Shown here one piece after another: positions 16,942 to 25,123 of a stretch of 35,737 nucleotides of DNA; within the stretch, counting starts at the first letter, position 1; every line of letters begins with the position of its first letter. The stretch lies in assembly GCA_937128505.1 (NCBI GenBank), contig CAKZMM010000139.1:1-35737 (forward strand), given 5' to 3'. This stretch comes from an uncultured Thermogutta sp. (GTDB lineage Bacteria > Planctomycetota > Planctomycetia > Pirellulales > Thermoguttaceae). Under the pieces are notes generated by a model. That model was given only the letters and a program-made list of their open reading frames with translations, searched no databases and was not told the origin of the DNA. The position numbers were made by a program, and so were the translations under genes.

Positions 16942-18086
16942 TGGAATACCTCCTGACGAGCCCAATGATCTAACTCCAACACCCGTTCCAAGCTGGGATA
17001 AGCCTCGAAAGGATGTCGGTCCAAAATGGATTCACACAAAGGGACGATCTGATCGAATTTCAACCTCCCCGACAAAAAAGCATCCACGGCGGCCTCGTTG
17101 GCCCCGTTGAGCACCGCGCCAGCGGTTCCGCCCATCTCCGCGACGCGAATTCCGAGTCGAACTGCGGAAAATCGCTCCAAATCCGGCAGCTCAAATTCCA
17201 ATTTTCGGATCTCCGACCAGTCTAAACGCCGAATCATCCCCTCCCGACGCTTCGGCCAAAGTAGGGCTAATTGGATGGGTAACCGCATATCGGGCTGACT
17301 AAGCTGCGCGATCACCGAACCGTCAATGAACTCCACCAGCGCGTGTACAACCGATTGGGGATGAATGAGGACCTCAATTTGTTCCGGTCTCAGATCGAAA
17401 AGCCACCGCGCCTCGATAATCTCTAATGCCTTATTCATCAACGTGGCTGAATCGATCGTAATCTTCTTGCCCATTCGCCAAGTGGGATGGGCCAAGGCTT
17501 GCTCGACGGTAACCGAAGCCAATTCCTCCAGGCGATAAGTCCGGAAAGGTCCCCCACTGGCCGTTAAGATGACGCGGCGGATGTGCTCTTTTCCCTCACA
17601 TCGAATGGCTTGGAATACGCCGCTGTGTTCGCTGTCGACCGGAAAGATGGTGGCCCCGGTTTTTCGGGCTAAGTCCTTCACCAGATGTCCTGCGACGACC
17701 AAAGTTTCCTTATTTGCCAAAGCTACTGTTTTTCCAGCCTCTAAAGCGGCCCAAGTCCCCTCCAAACCCGCCCGACCCACGATGGCTGAAAGAACGACAT
17801 CAACCTCCGAACTCTGCACGATCTTATTGACGGCCGAGGCTCCAAACAAAATCTCAACTTCAGGCGGAAACTTAATGTCACAAAGCCCCGCAGCCACCTC
17901 CGGATCGACAATCACTACCCATTTGGGGCGTAAGGCCCATGCTTGCTCGGCAAGTTGAGCCACATCGGCCCTGGCAACCAGAGCCACGGCTTCCAGACAA
18001 TCGCCAGAAGCTTGAATCACCTCCACCGAGCTGCGACCAATACTACCGGTGGAGCCTAAAATGGCTACCCTCCGACGCTCCGACAT
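16926..18086 (-). CDS. dxr: 1-deoxy-D-xylulose 5-phosphate reductoisomerase (Dxr/IspC)
   Basis: Dxr converts DXP to 2-C-methyl-D-erythritol 4-phosphate with NADPH, the committed step of the MEP isoprenoid pathway (386 aa, normal length). The N-terminal VAILGSTGSIGRSS is the NADPH-binding loop. LANKETLVVAG and PVDSEHSGVFQ carry the metal-binding Asp and Glu residues; TASGGPFR and SATLMNKALEIIEA carry substrate-binding and further metal-site residues. ATG 18086 is preceded by GAAGAGA at a usable distance. The 3' end overlaps the rseP start by 16 bp, a common pairing in bacteria and a sign of one operon. Cytoplasmic. Confidence 0.98.
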   Translation of the reverse strand: MSERRRVAILGSTGSIGRSSVEVIQASGDCLEAVALVARADVAQLAEQAWALRPKWVVIVDPEVAAGLCDIKFPPEVEILFGASAVNKIVQSSEVDVVLSAIVGRAGLEGTWAALEAGKTVALANKETLVVAGHLVKDLARKTGATIFPVDSEHSGVFQAIRCEGKEHIRRVILTASGGPFRTYRLEELASVTVEQALAHPTWRMGKKITIDSATLMNKALEIIEARWLFDLRPEQIEVLIHPQSVVHALVEFIDGSVIAQLSQPDMRLPIQLALLWPKRREGMIRRLDWSEIRKLEFELPDLERFSAVRLGIRVAEMGGTAGAVLNGANEAAVDAFLSGRLKFDQIVPLCESILDRHPFEAYPSLERVLELDHWARQEVFHWVGN

Positions 18087-18400
18087 CCTCGAAAAATCTC
18101 TTCCGCGAGCGATTTAGTAATCTTTTGCTTTTGAAATCTCGTTAGTCCATTTTAATTTCCAGTCCGACCCGGCGGCAACTTAAGCCCCCTTGCCGGCTCA
18201 TTGGAGTAGTCCCCTTCCGCTGGAAAATCGCCGCAGCAATTTCCCATGCGATCGGCCAAGACTTGCCTCCCCCGGAAGTTCCCCCTCTCCACATACTCCG
18301 TCAGACTGTTAGCTACGCTTTTGAGAAAGCTATCCTCTCTTGAGCTTGGAATCTGCCGCCCGGAGCCGCGGACTCATTTCTGGACTCATCGCTTGCTCGG
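18087..18400. other. Divergent dxr-ftsH intergenic DNA
   Basis: This should hold the dxr promoter and part of the ftsH upstream region. No gene or confident promoter was recognised; the ftsH-proximal part carries the repeat and hairpin listed next. Confidence 0.35.
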
Positions 18401-18472
18401 TAGAAACCACACCGGTAACCATCTATACAAACACTAGAAACCACATCTATACAAACCACCAGAAACCAATCG
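18401..18472. repeat. Short tandem repeat, 2.5 units
   Basis: TAGAAACCAC...ATCTATACAAACAC (18401-18434, with a 10-bp insertion) is followed by TAGAAACCACATCTATACAA and five more bases (18435-18459), then a partial copy CAGAAACCAATCG. It lies about 140 bp upstream of ftsH. Confidence 0.65.
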
Positions 18473-18570
18473 TATTAAAAAAATGAGGGGGGCAATGCTT
18501 CCTCAGGTCTATTCAGTTTGAGCCAGAGCTTTATTCGGCCAGAGGCAGGAGCAATAATTGGCAAATAAGT

Positions 18571-18588
18571 TATCGCTTGTCAGCGATA
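18571..18588 (+). promoter_or_regulatory. Hairpin/operator-like inverted repeat before ftsH
   Basis: TATCGC (18571-18576) and GCGATA (18583-18588) form a perfect 6-bp inverted repeat around TTGTCA. It ends 12 nt before the ribosome-binding site (AAGG, 18601-18604) of ftsH. It could be an RNA hairpin or a repressor site. The role is inferred from position only. Confidence 0.4.
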
Positions 18589-18610
18589 TTTCCCTCATGC
18601 AAGGTGGATT

Positions 18611-20728
18611 ATGAGCTCTACAAACGAACCGGCAAATAAAGACCATTCTTCTCCCGAAAAGCCCGGGAAGACCTCCGAGCGTCCTCCCGACCGAAGACCC
18701 CCTCGTTCCCCTTGGCGGAGCGGTGCCTTTTGGATCGGACTTCTCGTCGTTGGTGGCGTGTTATTGGCAGTGAATTTGACCAGCTCAATAAACCGGGTTG
18801 AAATCCCGTACTCCGAGTTGGTTTCGCTCATCGAACAAGGCTCGCCCACCCTGAATCCATCCGCGGCTATCGAGGTCGCAGAGCGGAGCGGCGGAAAGAC
18901 GATCAGCGTCCGATATTCCGAGTTATCCGAGCTGGTAATCGGCCCCTATCAAATAACGGGGCGGGTCACCCGCGAGGTCCTAGCCCCTACACGCCAGCCC
19001 CCACAAACGCGTGTGATGTTTCGCACCTCTCGGCTGGGTTTAGAAAACGACAACAATTATTTGTTCAGCTTGCTGAAGGAAAAGGGCTTCGCTCAGGTTC
19101 GTGCGGAGGACCCTCCAAGCCCCTGGCAATACACCCTTTCGCTTGTACTGCCGATTGCTTTAGCCGCCCTTTTGTTCATTATCATTCTGCGGCGAATCGG
19201 GGGTCCTGGCGGGGCCATGGCTTTCGCCCGAAGCCGCGGAAAACTCTTCATGCGGGAACAAATCGGCGTGACTTTCGCCGACGTGGCCGGAATTGACGAA
19301 GCGGTCGAGGAAGTCCGCGAAATCGTTGAATTCTTAAGGACCCCCGAAAAGTTTCGGGCTTTGGGCGGCAGAATTCCGCGCGGTGTTCTGTTAGTGGGAC
19401 CACCCGGCACCGGAAAAACGCTTTTGGCCAAGGCGATCGCCGGGGAAGCCGGCGTACCGTTCTTCAGTCTCTCAGGCTCCGATTTCGTGGAGATGTTCGT
19501 GGGAGTGGGGGCGGCCCGAGTTCGCGATATGTTTCAACAGGCCCAGGCCAATTCTCCGTGTATCGTCTTCATCGACGAATTGGATGCCCTGGGAAAAACT
19601 CGGGGCATGAGCGTCGTCGGTAGCCATGACGAACGGGAACAGACTTTGAACGCACTCCTGGTGGAAATGGACGGTTTCAGCAGCAATAGCGGGGTCATTG
19701 TCTTGGGGGCTACCAATCGGCCGGAAACCCTTGATCCCGCCTTGCTGAGACCGGGACGTTTCGATCGCCATGTACTGGTTGATCGGCCAGATCTCCGGGG
19801 GCGCGAAGCAATCCTCCGCGTCCACGCACGGCATGTGAAACTCGATCAATCGGTGGATTTAGCTCGGGTGGCGGCCATTACCTCGGGCTTCGTGGGTGCC
19901 GATTTGGCCAACTTGGTCAACGAAGCGGCTTTGTTGGCGGCCCGAAAAGGCAAGTCCGCCGTGGCGATGGAAGAGTTTGTCGAAGGAGTAGAGCGGGTCA
20001 CCGCCGGCTTGGAGAAAAAGCAGCGGATCATTAGCGACGAAGAAAAACGCCGTATCGCTTTCCATGAAAGTGGCCACGCGCTAGTCGCCTATAGCCTGCC
20101 CAATACCGATCCGATACAAAAAGTCTCGATCATCCCCCGGGGATTGGCCGCCTTAGGTTACGTCCTCCAGCGACCGGAAGGTGATCGTTACCTCATGACC
20201 CGCAGCGAGCTGGAAAGCCAGATCCAAGTCTTACTAGCTGGGTCGGTCGCCGAAGAGCTGATCTTTGACGACCTTTCCACCGGGGCGCAAAACGATTTGG
20301 AACGGGCCACCGAGATTGCCCGAGCCATGGTCATGGACTATGGGATGAGCCGGTTGGGCCGCATCAGCTTTCGCGAGCACCGATCCCGATTTCTCGTCGG
20401 ACGGCTCATGGAGCCGGGTGAGGAACGTTTGTTCAGCGAAATGACGGCCCGCGAAATCGACCAGGAAATCAGACGTATCATCGAGGAGGCCCTGGCCAAA
20501 ACCCGGGAAATCCTCCAATCCCGGAGGAAAGCCTTAGAAGCTTTGGCGGAACGTTTGATTGAAAAAGAGGTCCTCGATACGGAGGAATTGCGGGCGGTCA
20601 TTGAAGCGAATCTCTCCGGACCTGCCATTGTGCCGGGGACCCTGCCGGAGGAAAGTCGCCGCCCTCAGCCTCCGATTTCAACCGCACGCCGGTCGGATTT
20701 AGATGCCACTTCTGCGCAGGAAGCTTAA
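18611..20728 (+). CDS. ftsH: ATP-dependent zinc metalloprotease FtsH
   Basis: Membrane AAA+ protease (705 aa) that extracts and degrades membrane and regulatory proteins. ATG 18611 follows AAGGTGG. One transmembrane helix is near residues 38-55 and a second near 175-195, with the extracytoplasmic domain between. The AAA module has Walker A GPPGTGKT (residues 263-270), Walker [10 protein letters not shown] and the second region of homology ([16 protein letters not shown]). The protease zinc site is HESGH (His485, Glu486, His489) with the third ligand Asp in [11 protein letters not shown]-terminal helix-rich tail ends in a variable Pro/Ser-rich stretch. All key residues are intact. It is probably monocistronic. 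Confidence 0.98.
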   Translation: MSSTNEPANKDHSSPEKPGKTSERPPDRRPPRSPWRSGAFWIGLLVVGGVLLAVNLTSSINRVEIPYSELVSLIEQGSPTLNPSAAIEVAERSGGKTISVRYSELSELVIGPYQITGRVTREVLAPTRQPPQTRVMFRTSRLGLENDNNYLFSLLKEKGFAQVRAEDPPSPWQYTLSLVLPIALAALLFIIILRRIGGPGGAMAFARSRGKLFMREQIGVTFADVAGIDEAVEEVREIVEFLRTPEKFRALGGRIPRGVLLVGPPGTGKTLLAKAIAGEAGVPFFSLSGSDFVEMFVGVGAARVRDMFQQAQANSPCIVFIDELDALGKTRGMSVVGSHDEREQTLNALLVEMDGFSSNSGVIVLGATNRPETLDPALLRPGRFDRHVLVDRPDLRGREAILRVHARHVKLDQSVDLARVAAITSGFVGADLANLVNEAALLAARKGKSAVAMEEFVEGVERVTAGLEKKQRIISDEEKRRIAFHESGHALVAYSLPNTDPIQKVSIIPRGLAALGYVLQRPEGDRYLMTRSELESQIQVLLAGSVAEELIFDDLSTGAQNDLERATEIARAMVMDYGMSRLGRISFREHRSRFLVGRLMEPGEERLFSEMTAREIDQEIRRIIEEALAKTREILQSRRKALEALAERLIEKEVLDTEELRAVIEANLSGPAIVPGTLPEESRRPQPPISTARRSDLDATSAQEA

Positions 20729-20920
20729 CTTTGAAAACCGGGAGCTGATCGGCCGATCATAAGCCAGGTTTCCGCCCCCGTTTGCGCAGCAACCATTTCC
20801 TGGAATTGCCTACAAGGCTATGGAAGAGATTCAGCTCGCCGCTTGCTCAGCAACCAACCATTCGGCCGCGGGTTGCCAGGCTCCGATGGCTAGAAAACTG
20901 CGTGCGGCTTGTGCGGCGAG
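20729..20920. other. ftsH 3' region with a 14-bp palindrome
   Basis: TGATCGGCCGATCA (20746-20759) is a perfect palindrome 17 bp after the ftsH stop. With essentially no loop and no T-tract it is a poor terminator, and it may be a protein site or chance. Nothing else was recognised. Confidence 0.4.
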
Positions 20921-20984
20921 AATGTCACAACTCAGTCGGCAATATCAATCGGCAATAATAGTCGACAATAATGTCAGAACTCAG
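20921..20984. repeat. 13-bp tandem repeats flanked by a 15-bp direct repeat
   Basis: AATGTCACAACTCAG (20921) and AATGTCAGAACTCAG (20970) flank three 13-bp units: TCGGCAATATCAA, TCGGCAATAATAG and TCGACAATAATGT. It lies about 200 bp upstream of the esterase gene. Confidence 0.7.
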
Positions 20985-21191
20985 ACATGGCGGATGATGG
21001 GCCATCACCGCCTCCGGCCTGCGCGGTGACAGTCACCATGATGTACCGCGGGAGTAAATGATGTGCCGGCGGACGAAAAGGACGATTAGCCGCTTGGGGT
21101 GCCGAGGTATCTTTCGGGCAAATTGTGCGGGAATGAAAGGCCACCGGTTCACAAATCGCTTTAGGCTCCAGAGATCTGAGGAGGCATCAGC

Positions 21192-22505
21192 ATGAGTTCG
21201 CGGTATACGGCGAATCACTTAACTCGGTGGATCTTCGCTCTAGGCTGCGTGGTGTGGTGGGGGGCCCCGGCTGTGGCTCAGCGCACCGATGTCAATTACG
21301 ATGAGAGCAAGGTCCCTGCTTACACCTTGCCGGATCCTCTGATTTGTCTGGATGGACAACCGGTCAAGGACGCGGAAACCTGGTTCGCAAAGCGTCGGCC
21401 GGAAATCCTGTCTTTATTTCAGACCTATGTGTACGGTAAAGCGCCGGGGCGACCTGCCGAGATGCGCTTCGAGGTAACAAGTGTGGAGCCGAAGGCCCTG
21501 GAGGGGAAAGCCATCCGAAAAGAGGTGACCATCCATTTCACTCAATCCGCGGATGGTCCGGCCATGCACCTTTTGATTTATATTCCAAACGGAGTTGCCC
21601 GCCCGGTACCGCTTTTCATGGGACTAAATTTCTACGGCAACCACTCGATTCACCCGGATCCGGGCATCACCTTGTCGCAGGCTTGGATGCGGCCGAGTCC
21701 CGACTATGGGATCGTCGACAATCGCGCCACCGAGGCCTCTCGTGGTACGGCAAGCCGGCGGTGGCCGGTGGAATTGATCTTAAGCCGGGGCTATGCGCTG
21801 GCTACATGCTATTACGGAGATATAGATCCTGACTTTCATGACGGGTTCAAAAACGGGGTGCATCCCCTCTTTTACAAGCCCGGTCAGACGCAACCGGCCC
21901 CCGATGAATGGGCCACCATCGGCGCGTGGGCTTGGGGGCTGAGCCGTGCGATGGACTATTTCGAGACGGACCCCGACTTGGACGCCAAGCGGGTTGCCGT
22001 GATGGGACACTCCCGGCTGGGAAAGACGGCTCTTTGGGCCGGGGCTCAAGACGAGCGATTCGCCATCGTCATCTCCAACAATTCCGGCTGTGGCGGTGCG
22101 GCATTAAGTCGGCGGCGATTTGGCGAAACCTTGCGACATATCAACCGCGGTTTTCCCCATTGGTTCTGTGAGAACTTCAAGCAGTTCATTGACCGGGAAG
22201 ATGAGTTGCCGGTGGATCAACACATGCTCATCGCCTTGATTGCTCCCAGACCGGTTTACATTGCCAGTGCCGAGGAGGACCTTTGGGCTGATCCGCGCGG
22301 CGAATTCCTGGCCGCCAAGGCCGCGGCTCCGGTTTACCGGCTTTTGGGCACCGAAGGATTGCCTGCGGATGAAATGCCCGGCTTAGATCAACCGGTTCAT
22401 GGGCAGATTGCTTACCACATTCGTCGTGGAAAGCACGATGTTACCACTTACGACTGGGAGCAGTACCTGGCTTTCGCGGACAAGCACTTCGGAAAAAGTC
22501 AGTAG
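21192..22505 (+). CDS. Secreted CE15-type glucuronoyl esterase (alpha/beta hydrolase)
   Basis: Predicted exported esterase (437 aa) of the carbohydrate esterase 15 kind, which breaks ester links between xylan glucuronic acid and lignin alcohols. ATG 21192 has GAGGAGG at 21178-21184. A signal peptide ends near APAVAQ (residue 30). The nucleophile elbow is GHSRLGK with Ser274, followed by [11 protein letters not shown], both typical of bacterial CE15. The catalytic His is probably His415 in [32 protein letters not shown] (about 248-267) precedes the nucleophile strand as in this family. The xylanase 17 kb away would be a natural partner. A deacetylase-like activity on other sugar esters is the main alternative. 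Confidence 0.87.
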   Translation: MSSRYTANHLTRWIFALGCVVWWGAPAVAQRTDVNYDESKVPAYTLPDPLICLDGQPVKDAETWFAKRRPEILSLFQTYVYGKAPGRPAEMRFEVTSVEPKALEGKAIRKEVTIHFTQSADGPAMHLLIYIPNGVARPVPLFMGLNFYGNHSIHPDPGITLSQAWMRPSPDYGIVDNRATEASRGTASRRWPVELILSRGYALATCYYGDIDPDFHDGFKNGVHPLFYKPGQTQPAPDEWATIGAWAWGLSRAMDYFETDPDLDAKRVAVMGHSRLGKTALWAGAQDERFAIVISNNSGCGGAALSRRRFGETLRHINRGFPHWFCENFKQFIDREDELPVDQHMLIALIAPRPVYIASAEEDLWADPRGEFLAAKAAAPVYRLLGTEGLPADEMPGLDQPVHGQIAYHIRRGKHDVTTYDWEQYLAFADKHFGKSQ

Positions 22506-22824
22506 AGTGCGCGGGGTTTTTGCGGCGGGATTGGTTCCCATCACTCACTGGGATCTTCGCAGACGATCTTTAACCGAGATCTTCCCAGACGATCCCTAAG
22601 TGGGATTCCCCCCAACAAGACGCTCTTGCGAAACCGATTCCTTCCGGAGGATGTGGCGCTGAGGAGAGCGCCCTGCGCATTTGCTTCGCACCTTAGAAAG
22701 CGATGAGGCGGTGTTGAGTGACTGAACTTGTTTTAATCTTTTATGGCTTTTCCATTTGGCGATTTCGCGACCGCGTGTCTTCCCTTTGGTGATTTCGGCT
22801 CTACGCGGCGATTTCGCGTTGTCC
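22506..22824. repeat. Two 26-bp units in the esterase 3' region
   Basis: Two 26-bp units, starting CTGGGATCTTCGCAGACGAT (22548-22573) and CCGAGATCTTCCCAGACGAT (22574-22599), are followed by a partial third (GTGGGATTCCCC). Further on, 22753-22820 has loose copies of TTTGG(C/T)GATTTCG. No gene is supported. Confidence 0.6.
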
Positions 22825-22896
22825 TAATGCTAAATGATTTTTGTCTCCTGATGCTAAATGATTTTTGTCTCCTAATGCTAAATGATTTTTGTTCAG
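22825..22896. repeat. Near-perfect tandem array, 3 units of 24 bp
   Basis: Units begin at 22825, 22849 and 22873. Each has T(A/G)ATGCTAAATGATTTTTG plus TCTCC; the third ends TTCAG instead. This is the least decayed array in the window and is probably the youngest. A 24-bp period keeps a frame (MLNDFCLL repeated), but no ribosome-binding site or conserved surroundings support a protein. Confidence 0.88.
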
Positions 22897-23302
22897 CTAT
22901 TTTCGTTCGACAAATGCGGCACCCTCGTTAACCGGTGCTCGTCGGCATTTCCGCGCCAAGCGTCAACTCTTGTTTCAACAGAGGTTCCCTGTGTAAAGGG
23001 ACGCTTCCTGGCCGCTTTGCCCCCCATTCACCTTTCTAACTGCCCCGAGATTGGAATTCGGATCAACGGCGGCGTGACCGGTCACAACCTAGCCGAGCTA
23101 GGCAATCTAGCGAATCTTATTGAATAAACCGCGAAGGGATAAGTCTGGTGGTTACACTCAAAATAATAAATCGTTATTTATAGGAATTATGTTTCGTAAT
23201 TATAGTGCAGGTTTTTTCGCCAAAATTTCTAGTTCGGGACATCCGCGACCGTTCTGGCACGGAATTTTCTTGCGCTGAGCTTGCGAAATTAAAGGAGGTT
23301 TC
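22897..23302. other. csrA upstream DNA with an AT-rich island
   Basis: 23155-23235 is markedly AT-rich against its surroundings and contains the inverted repeat AATTA/TAATT (23188-23204). It may act as an upstream promoter element or a curved-DNA site for csrA. 22897-23154 shows nothing recognised. Confidence 0.4.
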
Positions 23303-23331
23303 TTGACGCTCACGTTTGCTTGAGTTATGTT
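23303..23331 (+). promoter_or_regulatory. Predicted sigma-70-type promoter of csrA
   Basis: TTGACG (23303-23308) is separated by 17 bp from TATGTT (23326-23331), a good housekeeping match (5/6 and 4/6). Transcription would start near 23338, leaving a leader of about 80 nt before csrA. Confidence 0.55.
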
Positions 23332-23418
23332 AGCGTGATGGAGCAGTGTAAAAGGGTGCATGCGCCGGGCATCTACCGCCGTTACGCGAGTTGGCCTGTC
23401 TTCATAAAGGATTGAGCT

Positions 23419-23664
23419 ATGTTGGTCTTGTCGCGAAGAAAGAACGAAAGCATCGTGATCAACGACGACATCACGATCGTCGTGGTGGATATCCGGGGCG
23501 ACAAGGTCCGTTTAGGGGTCGAGGCGCCCAAGGATGTCCCCGTGCATCGGCGAGAAGTGTTGGAGTTGATCCGCCAAGAGCAAAAGAAGCGTCAGGAACC
23601 CGAAGCATCTCAGAACAAATCGACCGAGTCTTCCTCCGAGGCGACGCCCTCCCAAGCAACTTGA
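23419..23664 (+). CDS. csrA: Carbon storage regulator CsrA
   Basis: Small RNA-binding dimer that blocks or stabilises mRNAs by binding GGA motifs (81 aa). [18 protein letters not shown] is the family N-terminus, with Arg6 region and strand 1. [18 protein letters not shown] carries the conserved strand 5 with the RNA-binding Arg (VHRREV). Residues 53-81 form a polar Glu/Gln/Ser tail longer than in E. coli (61 aa). ATG 23419 has AAAGG at 23406-23410. The site AAGGAT overlaps the core of the CsrA-binding consensus, so autoregulation is plausible. The gene is monocistronic, between a predicted promoter and a strong terminator. Confidence 0.97.
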   Translation: MLVLSRRKNESIVINDDITIVVVDIRGDKVRLGVEAPKDVPVHRREVLELIRQEQKKRQEPEASQNKSTESSSEATPSQAT

Positions 23665-23703
23665 GGGTTTCATCGTAAACCAGCGTCAAAAGGAGTTGCG
23701 CAG

Positions 23704-23735
23704 GTCGCGCCCATCGCTGGGCGCGACTTTTTTTT
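23704..23735 (+). terminator. Intrinsic terminator of csrA
   Basis: GTCGCGCCC (23704-23712) and GGGCGCGAC (23719-23727) form a perfect 9-bp GC-rich stem with loop ATCGCT, followed by eight T residues (23728-23735). This is the clearest terminator in the window, 39 bp after the csrA stop. Confidence 0.95.
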
Positions 23736-24820
23736 CGCGCAGAAAACCGTACCTGGAAATCTCCGATATTTCCATTGATCGCAACAACCGTACCTTGACA
23801 TCTCAATTAACAGCAACAAAGCATTCGTGTTTTCACACTTACCGAGGGGTGAAACCGATGGGTGAAATCGCGCAGCCTCCCGCTGTCGTCGCAATTTGGA
23901 CGCAGTGTGATGGTCACCCGCGGGCATTCCCGGCTGCTGCGACCCATTTGGTGCTTTAGGTCCCTTTATACTCACGCCCCCAACCGAGACCTCTTTGATT
24001 TACGCGAATCTCTTCGGTTAATGCGAAATCTTTTCATTCTTTTCATTGCGGGGGGATCGGCGGTTCATGGATGATCGCTCAAGAAGTCAATTGAGTTTTG
24101 TAATCCACTTTCTCAACAATGAGAGGAAATAAATTTCGATATTGGGGCAGACGAAAACCTTTGATGTCGGCATATCCCCGGCAGCCTGATTTACGGCAGA
24201 TAGCTTCCCGATTGCCCCCAGTTTTCCGATTCAATCCCTACTCTCCGATTTCACCCTTCTTTTCCAAAAATGCCATCTTGCGATTGCGGAAAGTAAGACT
24301 CTGGAAAGGAATGCTTCCGGCTCCGAGGACACACACCCGCGTATCCTCTCCATGGAAGAAAGATAACACCGCACTTGTGTCTCGGCTCCGAGGGCACGGG
24401 CATATCAGCCGTTCAAACCGGCAAAAAGCGCAGATGCCGATCCAGCTTTTGAGGGCACAGGGGGATAACATTTAAGGGTTCTGACAACGAGAAAAATAAT
24501 GACGACATACAAGCAGCTTGAGTTGAGCGGTTTGAATCCCCATCAAACCTGCCGGCGAACGAGGTAAGCCTCGACGCCTCTTCACCGGTACCGAGGCTCC
24601 GATACCGATTTTTGCCGCCCATCGAATCGAGAGAGTGTGCTTGACGGTCAGGACCGAACAGGTATACTTTTTGCAGTGGCGTACGATATGCGGCTCCATA
24701 GGAGCCGTTTATTTATTAAAGCACCTCATATTAATTAAAGCGGTTCATAATGGGATGTCTCAGCCGCCCCTTTTGCAAGGCAGGGACTTGCCCGTGAGGT
24801 AAAAGTAATCCAAAGACCGC
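23736..24820. other. 1.1-kb noncoding stretch between csrA and tRNA-Glu
   Basis: No gene is supported. Loose 20-bp periodicity is seen at 23985-24030 (GATTTACGCGAATCTCTTCG then GTTAATGCGAAATCTTTTCA) and 24204-24260 (CCGATT-based). CCCCTTTTGCAAGGCAGGG at 24767-24785 is related to the palindromes at 7034-7177. Confidence 0.45.
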
Positions 24821-24894
24821 GGCCCCGTCGTCTAGCCAGGTTAGGACACAGGCCTTTCAAGCCTGTAACACGGGTTCAAATCCCGTCGGGGTCA
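24821..24894 (+). tRNA. tRNA-Glu (anticodon UUC)
   Basis: Full cloverleaf. The acceptor stem is GGCCCCG (24821-24827) with CGGGGTC (24887-24893), including one G-U pair, and discriminator A at 24894. The anticodon stem is CAGGC/GCCTG with loop CTTTCAA, giving anticodon TTC at 24856-24858. The T-arm is ACGGG-TTCAAAT-CCCGT. The sequence TCGTCTAG after the acceptor is typical of tRNA-Glu. CCA is not encoded (CTT follows), so it must be added enzymatically. Confidence 0.97.
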
Positions 24895-25123
24895 CTTTCC
24901 GATTTTGCTGAATTTGTCTCGAATAAATTTGTCTCGAATAAAATGGCAATAATTGACGAAAATTGTGATATCATAAGACTTGCTCCTCTCTCCGCTTGAT
25001 CTTCTCGGATCAGGCAACTCAAAGATGAGCTCCGAGCCATGCCGGAACGGCGAACTCTGCGAATCGTCCGCGTCTTGAAAACAATATTCCCTCCCGCTCC
25101 GGTCCCATCGAAGGGGCCTTTTC

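Noticed and set aside
16942-16965. Upstream TTG 16965 as the rseP start
   Set aside because: The ribosome-binding site AGGAGG lies downstream of it and points to TTG 16941.
22743-22931. Open frame with three MLNDFCLL repeats
   Set aside because: It is the 24-bp tandem array read in frame. There is no ribosome-binding site and no protein-like sequence on either side.
24119-24475. 118-codon open frame between csrA and tRNA-Glu
   Set aside because: It is Arg/Pro/Ser-rich with no ribosome-binding site and an unnatural composition, as expected for a chance frame in GC-rich noncoding DNA.
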